From Hypericum androsaemum (Eukaryota; Streptophyta; Magnoliopsida; Malpighiales; Hypericaceae): a DNA stretch of 64,000 bases. The DNA lies in contig OZ023190.1 in NCBI GenBank assembly GCA_963995505.1, positions 19,462,092 through 19,526,091 on the forward strand. Direction: 5' to 3'. The position numbers and the translations under genes are program-made. Positions 50,706 to 60,479 of this stretch are shown here, piece by piece. Within the stretch, counting starts at the first letter, position 1. Each line of letters begins with the position of its first letter. The notes under the pieces are model-generated. The model had not been told where the DNA came from and ran no database searches. It saw only the letters and a program-made list of their open reading frames with translations.

Positions 50706-51878
50706 TGATATAAAGTTGAGCAGAACAAGATTTTGCATTTATTATTGAGATAAGTGCAACACATTACACATACCAATGCATTAATTTGCGATGATGATAG
50801 AAATATTCATACCCCGTAGGTCAGACCCTACTCTCGTGAATCTAGGATATGTTGATTTTTGGGTCTATGATAAGGTATAGATATGAGTCCATTTTTTGTG
50901 GTAGAGTCTAAGACGGTGTATAAATTCTATGAATTCATAACCTATCCTTATTTAGACTATACTCTAATTGGCCACAAATTAGACCTAAATTTAAGATATA
51001 TAACTCAAATTTTCTTTATTGATATAACCAAAATTTCATGAGTAACTTTTACATATCTATTGTGTTCCACAAAAAAAATATTATGTTGTTAAAAAACAAC
51101 TCAGAGACATTTTGAAAGATGTCACACTAGAAGTATACTTTAACCCTAAACCACTTTAAATAAATATATTTCTCGTGACCCTGAGTTAAATGGTCTTTGG
51201 CCTTTCTGCGCTACTTGACTACGTTATTATTGTGAAAATATTAGGCACATTAAGTTGTACTTCTCTCGAAAATATCATACCCTTCCTTTTTTTTAGGGGT
51301 AAACATACCATTACATTTCATTAATCACATGAAAGTAATATTACAAACGATAAAGTACCACAAAGCCACTAATAAAATCACCTAAAATACTCAAGTCGCA
51401 CACCAGCACGACATGAGCACTACCCACCTAATCCCGCCATCCTCTGTCTAGCCCTACAAAAACTTATTCTACCTACCCGTCGTACCCTCCCTTTCCCAAC
51501 CACACTCATCGAGCCCTATATATATATTTTTTACCTACAATTACAAACAACATCGTTTTTATCATTGTTCATCTTGAGCATGAAGAATTCATGTAACATT
51601 GTAGAATTCCTCAAATGATATTACTACTTTTCTCCTAAAACAAATTCACATCGGGTTATTAGTCAATTTTATGCGTAGCATGTCTATGTATGTTAATATT
51701 AATGCGCGATATCATATGAATTGCTGGGAATTTGCCTATTGGACAAATGGAGGTAGCCAGAACGATGTTTTATTGACACATTAACTGGTATACATGAACT
51801 TTAGTTGGTAATTAAGGATATGTATTTCATATTTAAATTCATTGGAATATCGTTCTCTCGATCAATGATCATATTCAA
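50706..51878. other. AT-rich intergenic DNA beside the defensin gene
   Basis: No gene. 50795-50960 resembles 52757-52890 in direct orientation. Around 51290-51480 the minus strand has ATTAATGAAATGTAATGG followed by an A-run, which looks like a LINE 3' end, but this is weak. Confidence 0.4.
50795..50960 (+). repeat. Left copy of a direct repeat flanking the defensin locus
   Basis: Shares AGAAATATTCATACCC, GTATGTTGATTTTT-like text and TCCATTTTTTG in order with 52757-52890. The copies look roughly 70% similar by eye. Confidence 0.6.
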
Positions 51879-52238
51879 TTAATGCACGGGTCGCTTCCGA
51901 GCTTCGCCTCCTTCATCACCGCCGCCTCTTTCTCCGTCTCCTTCCTCGGGCACTCGTTTCTTGGGCCCTCCCTCCCCGGGCCCTTCTTCCGGGGGGCCTT
52001 CTTCCGGGGGACCTTCTATCGGTGGCCCTCCTCGACGGCACAAAGCCTTGCACATGCAACGGCGCTTCCAAATTCCAATGCATGTGCCGCCCAGGTGGCC
52101 CAACGACTTGCATGATTCATCACATTTGTGCTTTCTAACACAATAGCCATAATATGGATTCTCATTAAGACAAGTCTTTCCTTGCGTATCCGCCACTATT
52201 TCTTCTGCAAATCCCATATAATTATCGTTATGTAGATG

Positions 52239-52293
<55 letters not shown>

Positions 52294-52374
52294 TCATTAT
52301 ATATTTAAACCATACGTACCAAAAGCCAATAGAAAGAACATAAACAAGACGAGCGCAGTGAACCTCTTCTTCAT
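51879..52374 (-). CDS. Plant defensin with long Gly/Pro/Glu C-terminal tail
   Basis: Two exons on the minus strand: 52374-52320 encodes the secretion signal (MKKRFTALVLFMFFLLAFG), and 52204-51879 encodes the mature part, giving 126 aa. The intron is GT..AG, in the usual defensin position at the end of the signal peptide. The defensin core has eight Cys with spacing C-x9-C-x5-C-x3-C-x9-C-x7-C-x-C-x3-C and the gamma-core GTCIGIWKRRCMC, so a CS-alpha-beta fold is expected, with antimicrobial host defence as the likely role. After the last Cys a roughly 55-residue tail follows, made of GPPEEGPPEEGP-type repeats and then charged Gly/Arg/Glu. Ordinary defensins stop at the last Cys; class II floral defensins carry a shorter acidic propeptide. 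The tail could be a propeptide or a hydroxyproline-rich domain. Confidence 0.9.
52248..52290. repeat. (TA)n microsatellite in the defensin intron
   Basis: About 21 TA units inside the only intron of the defensin gene. Confidence 0.9.
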
Positions 52375-53102
52375 GGATGCAGAGTACCGATACTAGTGCT
52401 ATATAGTGTGTTTATTATGCTCTAATTTTCTTTAATGCTGATATTGTTTGTTTGTGAGAGGATGGTGTCAACCTCTGCATTCCTTATATACTAGTTTGCT
52501 TTGGCCCCTCCATTTATTATTATAATAAAAAAGGTTAAGTTACAAGTGGGTGATAATCACAATGAAGATTCAGTATCTGTATATTAAACAGGCAAATATC
52601 TGATTTGTGGATTTTTTATAATTAATTCATTGAGGATCAATATCTGTATATTGCATGCATTTATTTCTTAGCCCAAAAAATACGGGCCTTAAGTTTTGCC
52701 CTATGATTCGATTTGCGGTCCTTAGCCCAGTTATACGGTTGCTTCATATAAGGATGACAGAAATATTCATACCCTAAGGTTCTGGCCTTATCATTTCCTT
52801 GTGAATTTAGGGTATGTTGATTTTTATTGAGTCTATGTTAGAGTATATGTATGGTTCCATTTTTTGAGGTGGGGCATTTTACCATACTTTGGACCTTACC
52901 ATAATTAGACCATGATTAGATTCTAATTAAACTCATTTATCTTTAATTTCTACTTGCAATTGTTATAGAGTTATCAAATATTATAAAATATACTTCATGA
53001 TATTGACTTTGAAATTCAAGATATATATAATTCTAGTTTTTTCTATAGATGTACTACATATTTTATGGTTAATCTTTATATATTGACAATGATTTATTTG
53101 AG

Positions 53103-53104
<2 letters not shown>
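52375..53104. other. Defensin promoter region and AT-rich spacer
   Basis: No gene. It contains the right copy (52757-52890) of the direct repeat that flanks the defensin locus. Confidence 0.45.
52757..52890 (+). repeat. Right copy of the direct repeat flanking the defensin locus
   Basis: Matches 50795-50960 in order and orientation, with AGAAATATTCATACCC and TCCATTTTTTG as anchors. Confidence 0.6.

Positions 53105-53180
<76 letters not shown>
53105..53180. repeat. (TA)n microsatellite abutting viral sequence
   Basis: About 38 uninterrupted TA units. The base after the tract is the first base of a pararetroviral fragment. From memory of the literature, florendovirus insertions are often associated with TA dinucleotide repeats. 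Confidence 0.92.
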
Positions 53181-53182
<2 letters not shown>

Positions 53183-53265
53183 AAAACTTCGACAAGTTCG
53201 GGCGGGTAAACCGGATTATGTTGAAATTCATTCAACCATTTTTGGACGTTACAGGGAGCTTTAAA
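53181..53265 (-). pseudogene. Detached fragment of viral ORF2
   Basis: 85 bases match 55037-55121 in the same orientation, with one visible mismatch. The fragment sits directly against the TA microsatellite and is separated from the main viral copy. Confidence 0.9.
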
Positions 53266-53550
53266 CTTTATTAATATAAACTTTATTAATATAAACTTGA
53301 TAAACATAAATAAACTTTAGTACAATAATAATAATATAAACTTTAAGACTAAATACGGAGATAGACTTTAAAGAGAGGGATAGAGGGATTACAATCACAG
53401 AGGGGAAGAGCAGGTATGATCAAGTATGATGATCAAGGGCTTCTATTCTCTACGGGTTTATCCAACGAAATCACACTCTAATGTTAACAATAGAGGGCTC
53501 CTCCTTATATAGGGAGAGGAGGTCCTATTACACAATAGTGGTCAATAAGT
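53266..53550 (-). promoter_or_regulatory. Viral non-coding region with promoter-like sequence
   Basis: Downstream of ORF2 on the minus strand the sequence contains CCCTATATAAGGAG (53502-53515), a strong TATA motif followed by GAGCCCTC and a possible leader. In caulimovirids the full-length promoter lies between the last ORF and the leader, so this is the expected place. No primer site is visible on this side. Confidence 0.6.
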
Positions 53551-53820
53551 GGCAGAAGGAATCTCTGCTTTCGGTGGCTTTGGTGCGTTGTCAGTTACTT
53601 TCGGTGGCTGGGGTCCACCATTTTGAAAGTCATTGATGTCGTTGGTGGCAGAAGGAATCTCTGCTTTCGGTGGCTTTGGTGCATTGTCAGTTACTTTCGG
53701 TGGCTGGGGTCCACCATTTTGAAAGTCATTGATGTCAATAAGGGGCAGAAGGAATCTCTGCTTTCGGTGGCTTTGGTGCGTTGTCAGTTACTTTCGGTGG
53801 CTGGGGTCCACCATTTTGAT
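53551..53820 (-). repeat. Three tandem copies of a ~96-bp unit, plus a 28-bp repeat
   Basis: GGCAGAAGGAATCTCTGCTT begins copies at 53551, 53647 and 53744; the third is shorter. Immediately after, at about 53845-53900, a 28-bp unit (GTTGCGGTTGAAAGTCGTTG) occurs about twice. The repeats lie just 3' of ORF2 on the minus strand. A second, overlapping minus frame (54178-53735) runs through part of them. Confidence 0.88.
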
Positions 53821-53909
53821 AATTCTGTCGAAATTCGTTGACTTCGTTGCGGTTGAAAGTCGTTGATGCCGTTGCGGTTGAAAGTCGTTGATGCCGTTGT
53901 GGGATGGGT

Positions 53910-55226
53910 TTATGGTAATCCATCGAAACCAGCACCATCATCTTCACTGAGGGAGATGTACGGTTCTTCTTCTTCTTCGTCTTCTTCATAAGGTGAAGAG
54001 GAAGCGTTGGAGTTATTTTTAGCCATTTTTTGCATGATGGCAAAATATTCTTTCTCAGTGCCGGCCGAGGCCAACAAAGCTTGAATCTTGGCCTTGTGAG
54101 CCAGAAATTGCGTTTGTGATGTTGAGGCAGTGGCATTAATTTGGGCAGGATCGGCTGCTTTAAACCAATTGAGGACAATGGTGGTCGTTAGTTTTAAATC
54201 TGCACGGAAGGCAGTCCACCATTTGATTTTGAAGCGGCGAAAAAGTAGATTGACATTGTTCGTGGCATCATAGGTTTGGAATTCATAATGCCAGGTGCAC
54301 ACCCATGGCAGATAGAATTTCATACAGAACAATACCAGAGGTCCGAAAGGTTTTTCGTTTTGGGAGGGGGAATATTTTCCTTTGAAAAGATTGTAACAAC
54401 CCAAGACATCCTCAGTAAGGATGGCTGGAGTGCAACCATAATAACTCCACCAGGTTAGGAACCAAAATGGAATATGAGCACAATCGAAAGGCTGGAGGAA
54501 AAAGAACAGCCAAGTGTGTGTGAACTTTGAGTTTTGGTTGAGGAAGGCGTTGAACCAGGCTTGATGGTAATCCCAATAGCAATAAAGAGTACTATGGGTA
54601 GTAGTCGGGGTGAGGGGTAGGTGCTTTGGCTTGTGCAAGGGTTGGCCCCACTGCGACGGATGTAAAATCCGTATGATTTGGCAGGTTGAGTAGGCAGGGG
54701 TTGAGGTGTCAGGGGGCGTGTAGAAATGTTTTATGGTGATGGATTCTGTGTGCTCAAGGGTGGCAGTGTAATAGGCTATTGGTTTGGCAATATCGGCCGG
54801 GACCATGTGCTGACCAGGTGGGAAAATTCGAGCGGCTGCTATTGTGGGGTCATTCTGGTGATGATCTCTTTCAACAAAGAGAAGAGACTGTGTCTGGGTT
54901 TTATGGGTGTAAACGGCTTTGGTTCGGTTTGGGGTGAGAGATTGGGAGGGCTGGGAAATGATATGGGTGGTGCTTTGCTTTGAGATTTTTGGGGAGGGTG
55001 TCGGCATTAAAGCTTGAGAGTTTTGGGATAGGCGTTGGAAAACTTCGACAAGTTCGGGCGGGTAAACCGGATTATGTTGAAATTCATTCAACCATTTTTG
55101 GACGTTACAAGGAGCTTTAAAATCATCTTCAGCTTCAGCAATAGATGCCCAGGTTCGGGCAGGGACAATAGACTTTGTTGCAACAGACTTTGCCTTAGCT
55201 TCTCTGGAGGAGGGCTTTGGAGGCAT
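53910..55226 (-). CDS. Viral ORF2, function unknown
   Basis: A complete 438-aa frame starting MPPKPSSREAKAKSVATK. The basic Ser/Lys/Pro-rich N-terminus is followed by a Trp- and Phe-rich central part (WLFFFLQPFDCAHIPFWFLTWWSYYG) and an acidic end (SSPYEEDEEEEEPYISLSEDD). I recognise no enzymatic motif. Its ATG lies two bases after the stop of the RT/RNase H frame, so translation may be coupled to ORF1. In florendoviruses a second ORF of unknown role occurs in this position (from memory). It has no stops or frameshifts although the upstream ORF1 is broken. Confidence 0.8.
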   Translation of the reverse strand: MPPKPSSREAKAKSVATKSIVPARTWASIAEAEDDFKAPCNVQKWLNEFQHNPVYPPELVEVFQRLSQNSQALMPTPSPKISKQSTTHIISQPSQSLTPNRTKAVYTHKTQTQSLLFVERDHHQNDPTIAAARIFPPGQHMVPADIAKPIAYYTATLEHTESITIKHFYTPPDTSTPAYSTCQIIRILHPSQWGQPLHKPKHLPLTPTTTHSTLYCYWDYHQAWFNAFLNQNSKFTHTWLFFFLQPFDCAHIPFWFLTWWSYYGCTPAILTEDVLGCYNLFKGKYSPSQNEKPFGPLVLFCMKFYLPWVCTWHYEFQTYDATNNVNLLFRRFKIKWWTAFRADLKLTTTIVLNWFKAADPAQINATASTSQTQFLAHKAKIQALLASAGTEKEYFAIMQKMAKNNSNASSSPYEEDEEEEEPYISLSEDDGAGFDGLP

Positions 55227-55228
55227 GG

Positions 55229-56092
55229 CTACCTATTAGTTAAAAACTCACGGGTTAGGAAATCGGGAAGGGAATTGCTTTCTCCTTTAATATAGACAAT
55301 ATCAAAATCAAAAATACTCAAAATAGCTTGCCAGCGGGCAAAGATATGCTTTGAGGCTATGTTTTGAACATCTTTTTGCAAAATTTCTTTTGCAGCTTGG
55401 GCGTCAATACGTAATAAGAATTTTTGATTTAAAAGATCGCTTTGAAATTTAGTAATACATAGAACAATACTCAAAATCTCTTTTTTAATAGTAGGATATT
55501 TGAGCTGGGTGTCATTCCAATGAGCAGAGGTAAATGCGATGATATGCTCATGTTTGCCTTGCTGTTGCTTTAAGATGCCACCATAACCGATATTAGAAGC
55601 ATCGGTTTCAACAATTTTGAATGCAGATGGGTCAGCCAAATGCAAACATGGTATATGCTGAATTTGTTTTTTGATGCGTTGAACAATGCGTGTATGCTCA
55701 TGAGTCCATGGGCATGGATTTTTCTTTAAACGAACATGCAGTGGTTTGATGATGCGATGAATGTTGGGGAAAAATTCAAAAACATAATTGAGTGAACCTA
55801 AAAAACGTTGAAGTTGGGTTTTTTCAATAAGTTCATCAGGGAATTTTGAAGCAAATGTAATTGATTTGAATGGGACGGGCTTTTGTGGGGATTTGTCTTT
55901 CTGAAAATTGGGAATCATAAGGAAGAGTGATAACATGCTTTTTTCGAAGCCAGAAAGCATTAGGAAGATCAGAACAAAGCTCGTTAAGGAGCTTAGTTTT
56001 AAAAATATCAATATTGCGTTGGGTAGAAGGATCAAGCAATTGTTGAGAAATACGTTGAAAATGAATAGAGTTTTTAGTATCATGTAAATCAT
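55229..56092 (-). pseudogene. Viral RT remnant and RNase H (end of ORF1)
   Basis: The recognisable part starts with the RT thumb-like segment LQRFLGSLNYVFEFFPNIHRI and continues into RNase H (ETDASNIGYGGILKQ, CITKFQSDLLNQKFLLRIDAQAAK, GESNSLPDFLTREFL). The RT palm, including the YxDD box, is not present anywhere in the left copy: the sequence passes almost directly from the protease/RT linker (around 55880) to the thumb. This copy therefore cannot encode a working polymerase. Confidence 0.85.
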
Positions 56093-58937
56093 GCTCTTTT
56101 GAAGAAATAAGAGAGTTAAGAAGATGCAATCTGCGTGTGTTTGGTTTTTGTAGAAATGGGAAAATAATTTTTTTGGAAATGGGGGTCTTTATTTTGAAAG
56201 AGATACCATCGTGATTAACATTATAAGGAGTAATGAGGTTGATGAAAGGCATTCCAATAATGACAGTGTGATTCATATTGGAGACAAGTAAGAAGGTGGT
56301 TTTAATTTTGGTATCATTGTTGCTGACGAAGGCATCAGTTTTTTGAGTGATAAGCATTTTGGAGTTATTGGCTGCAGAAAGCTTTTCTTTAGTGTGATCT
56401 AAGAAACGTTTGGGGACAAGGCCGTCCTTAATGCAGTTAAGATCAGCACCAGTGTCAAATAAAGCAATGGTATCCAACTGAAAAGTATCAGAAAAATATA
56501 AGGTGATATTGATCAGGTATTTACGTGAAGTGACATGCTTTAGAGCATTAAGGAATTCGTTAGGTTGAGGAGTAGGTTCAGTAGGATGACTAGACTCAGA
56601 ATCACTGGAATCATCATTGTTGTTGACAGGGGTTTTTGATAGGAAGTTTTGGACAATAGAATGTGTTTCAAGTTGTTGTCTTCGTAGGTCTTTAAGTTCT
56701 TTCTTGATAGTCTTGATTTCTGATTGTAAAGTGGGAATGGAAGGAAGGGAAGACTTTTGGGTTTGCTTTGTATGAAGGATTTTGGTAAGATCGTAAGCCT
56801 TAGGTGGGACAGTTACAGAGGTAGAAACGTCAATGGAGTTGAGTAGCTTGGAAAGATAAGTCTTTCTTTTGGTAGGGTCTTCGATGTCATTAGCCATAGC
56901 GAGGAGAAATTCTTGGTCTTGGGTGAGGACGCAGATGGATTTTTCTGAGTCAGACTCAGAAGAGGAGTGGATGAGCTCATCAAGTTGTTCAGATTCTTCA
57001 GTGACAGAGCTGGAATCAGAATCAGAATCGTTGATCATGAGGGCAGAGATCTGGGCAAGGAGGTCGGGGGTCAGATCTAAGGCGTGAAGTCTTTTGTTCA
57101 AACGGCAATATCTAGCAATATGACCTTTATGGCCACATTTGTGACAGACAGTGTCTTTGAAACGATCATCATTTTTAAAAGAAGACTTTTTGGAAGAATG
57201 TATGAAAGGTCGTTTGTCATGCTTGTGATTGGACTTGGAAGTGGGACGATAGGATTTGTCACGATAAGATTTATCATAACGTTTAGATTTGTGTTTATGA
57301 TGGTAGGGTTTTGGGGAGGAAATGGGACAATGGCAGTCCTTGGAATTTTGAGGGGTACGAGAAATATCGAATTGTTGACAGAAGGATCTAAGTTCCTGTT
57401 TGGTCTGTCTCAATTCTTTCTTGATGTTCTTTTGGAGCTTTAGATCTTGGCAGATCTGTAATCCTTGCTGTTGGGTGATACTGATGAGTTCACCGTAGGT
57501 GAGGGCAGAATAATTGATAGGGGTTCCGTGGGTGGTTTTGAGAAATCGTCTGACTTTTTCACCTAGCATAAAAGGGAGACCATCGATAAGCTTTTCTTTC
57601 CAAAAAGGTTGATTAGAATCCTCGCGAAGCATGACGCGTGTGAGGAAGGTGTTCTTGTAATGTTGGAAGTCACTGAGTTTGTGGCATTTGAGATTTGAAA
57701 GCAGTTCGGCATTTTTGTCTTTGAGGTGGGAAGAATCACCTATGAAATGAAGAGAAATGGCAAAGATGAGGGAAGAAACAGCATCTTGTACGGAATGACC
57801 TTCAGGTGTTAAGATAGGGCTGTTGGCTTCATCATGTTGAAGGCTGTTGAGTATTTCTTGCCGTTGCTCTTCCGTGAGGTAGAAATCCCACCAACCTTTG
57901 AGTTGGCCAGAGAATCCAGAAATAAGGATCTCAGCAATAGATTTGTCGGAAATGTCCGTTTGTGTCTTGTAAGCATTGGCTGCCATGGTCATTTGTTGTA
58001 AGAGAGACAGAATATTGTACTCTGTCATGGCATCAATATTCCATTCGTATATGGAATTGGAATTGAATTTGGCTTGGTTGAGGATACTGGGCTTTTGTTC
58101 GAGAGCCATATCCGGGCCAGGGACAGGAGTCGAAGAGAAGGACCTTTGGGGTTCATGAATATGGTTTAGAATGGGATGGAGAGAGGAGGATGATCTGATA
58201 GACTCTGAATCTGAATCCTGATCAAGAGTGTGGATGGCGTTCGAGTTTAGAGAAGGGGTATCGGCAGCAATAAGGGGGGAGGAAGGAGAGACTTCAATGC
58301 TGGAGATCTGGCGTCGAAGGATATCAGCAAAATCCCTATTTTTGTGGATCTGGCGGATACTTGTTTGTGAAACTTGGAAGGGTTTAAAGATAGGTTGTTG
58401 AATAGTCGAAATAGGAGTCGAAGAGGAAGACGGGTATGAAGATGAAGGTAGTTGACCTTCGATGCGTTCAAGCTGTTTACCAATCGTACTGAGATGGGTA
58501 TTACAAAAATTATTCTGGGCAATGATACGCCTAGAATTTTGTAAAACATCATCAGTGGCAGTCTTATAAGGAGCTGCTTCAATGGGGTGATCAGCGATGT
58601 TGAGATTGATCTGCCTTAATGGCGGATGGGGGGAGGAAATGGTCTCACCAGCAGTGGTTTCCCATTGATTTTGGTGGCGTCTGGATCGGGTAATAGGGTT
58701 TGTCATTTTTGTGAAGGAATTATAGGAGTCAATCATCTCTTGAATACAAGTAGGCATGAGAAATTGTTCAAACCAGTCAAAAAATAAGACCTGGGTTCGA
58801 TATTCCTCAAGAAACTCGTAATAAATAAGAGGTTTAAGTCTGATCGCGTTCAGGTTTACAGAAATTTCTGAAAAACCATTTGACTTTGGCTTTGTTGTGG
58901 GGAGCATTGAAATCAGACCGGAGAAAGTCCTTATCAA
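55836..58937 (-). pseudogene. Viral ORF1 middle part: coat protein, CCHC finger, protease
   Basis: A 1033-codon frame. It contains the coat-protein region (LKGWWDFYLTEEQRQEILN, FWKEKLIDGLPFMLGEKV), a Lys/His-rich stretch, the CCHC knuckle CHKCGHKGHIARYC (about 57102-57143), an acidic Ser-rich segment, and the aspartic protease active site LFDTGADLNC (about 56430-56460). It ends where the RT should begin. It is separated from the movement-protein frame by a stop and a 4-base insertion relative to the right arm. Confidence 0.88.
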
Positions 58938-59925
58938 TTTGGAAGGGAATTTCTAGAACGTTAAGCTCGTTATGGAATTGTTGGTTCTCAGTTACCTGTG
59001 AAGGAGTGGGGGAAGAAGGAAGGGATTCTTCTTCAGTAGGAGCTTTTGGATGGGTATAAATGGGATGGGGAATCTGAGATCGATAGTTGACATGTTGTAA
59101 GGCGGGGTTTGGAAGATCAGACGTGGAAAATCTGGGCTTGTCAGGGAGATGTATGACAGGCGGTGGACGATTAGGAGTTCCTATTTGTGAAACTCTTCCA
59201 AGGTTTTGGAACGAAGAGGACATACTCTCGCTACGAGATAGGGAAGGGTTCCCTGCAGATCTCGAGCTAGAGGGACGATTGAAAGTAATACCAACAGTAC
59301 CACCAGAATAACGATTGATGCGTGAAACATCATTGCTAGGTTGGGGTTCAATTGGTTTGGTCTCAGAGTGATCCATGTCCTCTAAGATCCATTCGTCGGG
59401 AAGGGTAACATCCCTCCATTGGATAGCTTTAGGTGTGACGGTATTGGCGCGTGTGAAATCAGTTTGCAATAAAACGGTTTGGCCTTTGGTGGATTGAAAA
59501 CGATGCTTTGTTGCAAACGCAGAAATCATGGCTTTATAATGGACTTTAAAACTCAAGGAAATATTCACGGTACCATGCATGAGAGCGTAATTAAAAGTTT
59601 TCAATTGGAGAGTTAGAGCATGAAGAATGTTAGGATCGCGTAAAGATAAGGTGAGATTGGGATGGCAATCAAAAGATAAAGGGCCACCGGCGAGACTGGA
59701 CTCGACGGAGCTCATAAGGGAGTCTTTAAAACGGAGATGTCTTGCATCTCTTAAGATAGCAAGGATAGATGCGTCAAGACCGGCAATAGTCAGGGGTATA
59801 ATACCAACCTGGACTAGACCAATATGAATGAAGTTGAAACCTTTTTTGCTATGACTTTGAAGAGAATCTTTGGACAATAGTTGAAAAGTTTCGATGGGTT
59901 TGGAAACCGACATAGAATGCTCTTC
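56626..59925 (-). repeat. Left arm of the viral inverted repeat (part matched inside window)
   Basis: 3300 bases complementary to 60705-64000 (3296 bases). By eye I found about seven substitutions and one 4-base indel, roughly 99.7% identity. The arm continues beyond 56626 on the left, but its partner lies outside the window. Confidence 0.93.
58834..59913 (-). pseudogene. Viral movement-protein region, left arm, truncated at both ends
   Basis: A 359-codon frame homologous to caulimovirid 30K-type movement proteins (GFNFIHIGLVQVGIIPLTIAGLDASI, LMHGTVNISLSFKVHYK). Compared with the right arm it lacks the first 79 codons, and it ends early at a TAA (58834-58836) where the right arm has CAA. A 4-base insertion follows shortly after. 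Confidence 0.85.
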
Positions 59926-59976
59926 AACTTCTATCGTTCATAAAGGTTTGAGTACGATTTGTAATAGGGATTCTTT

Positions 59977-60008
59977 CTTTCACCTAGCATAAAAGTGAGA
60001 CCATCGAG
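59977..60008 (-). pseudogene. Small displaced fragment of the viral coat-protein region
   Basis: TTTCACCTAGCATAAAAG and GAGACCATCGA occur here and at about 57559-57589, differing by one base. It is embedded in the spacer as filler-like sequence. Confidence 0.8.
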
Positions 60009-60076
60009 GGTTCTTTTTTGAATCGGGTAATAGGGACTTGGAAGTTTATATTTATATAATCCTGTTCCGCACCCTC

Positions 60077-60089
60077 TGGTATCAGAGCC
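60077..60089 (+). other. Pararetroviral primer-binding site (tRNA-Met)
   Basis: TGGTATCAGAGCC lies downstream of the TATA-like motif and upstream of ORF1 on the plus strand, which is where caulimovirids prime minus-strand DNA synthesis. There is no LTR next to it. Confidence 0.8.
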
Positions 60090-60479
60090 AGGTTTTGCAT
60101 ATCGTTCGAACGTACCTTCGATAGAACTTTTTAGAAGTGCCTCCATTTGGGCTCTCTAGGGTTAGAACTCCTTGGTGCTTCGCAAACAAAAGTATCTATC
60201 AAGGTAGAACTCCTGTTTGTGCATCTTTCTTGCCTTCATTCACCAACTTACTATTTATAGGAATAGTGAGTTACTGTAGCAAAGTCATTTTCACTGTAGC
60301 AGTTTAGTGCATTTTGCATTCATTGTAGAACCGCCTTCATGGCTGGCTAAGGTTGCATCTGCATCTGTTAAGAGTTTGGTTAGACCATGCATGGTAGCAG
60401 GCAGTAAGTCCCGAAGCGAGGCAATTAGACCATTGGCTTTGTGCTGGTATATTCTCTTTGCATCTGTATATTGCATCTA

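Noticed and set aside
52981..53307. 108-codon frame with long Ile-Tyr repeats
   Set aside because: Produced by the TA microsatellite and a fragment of viral ORF2.
53545..53900. Tandem repeats considered as a CRISPR array
   Set aside because: Direct ~96-bp units without short regular spacers, in a plant nuclear genome.
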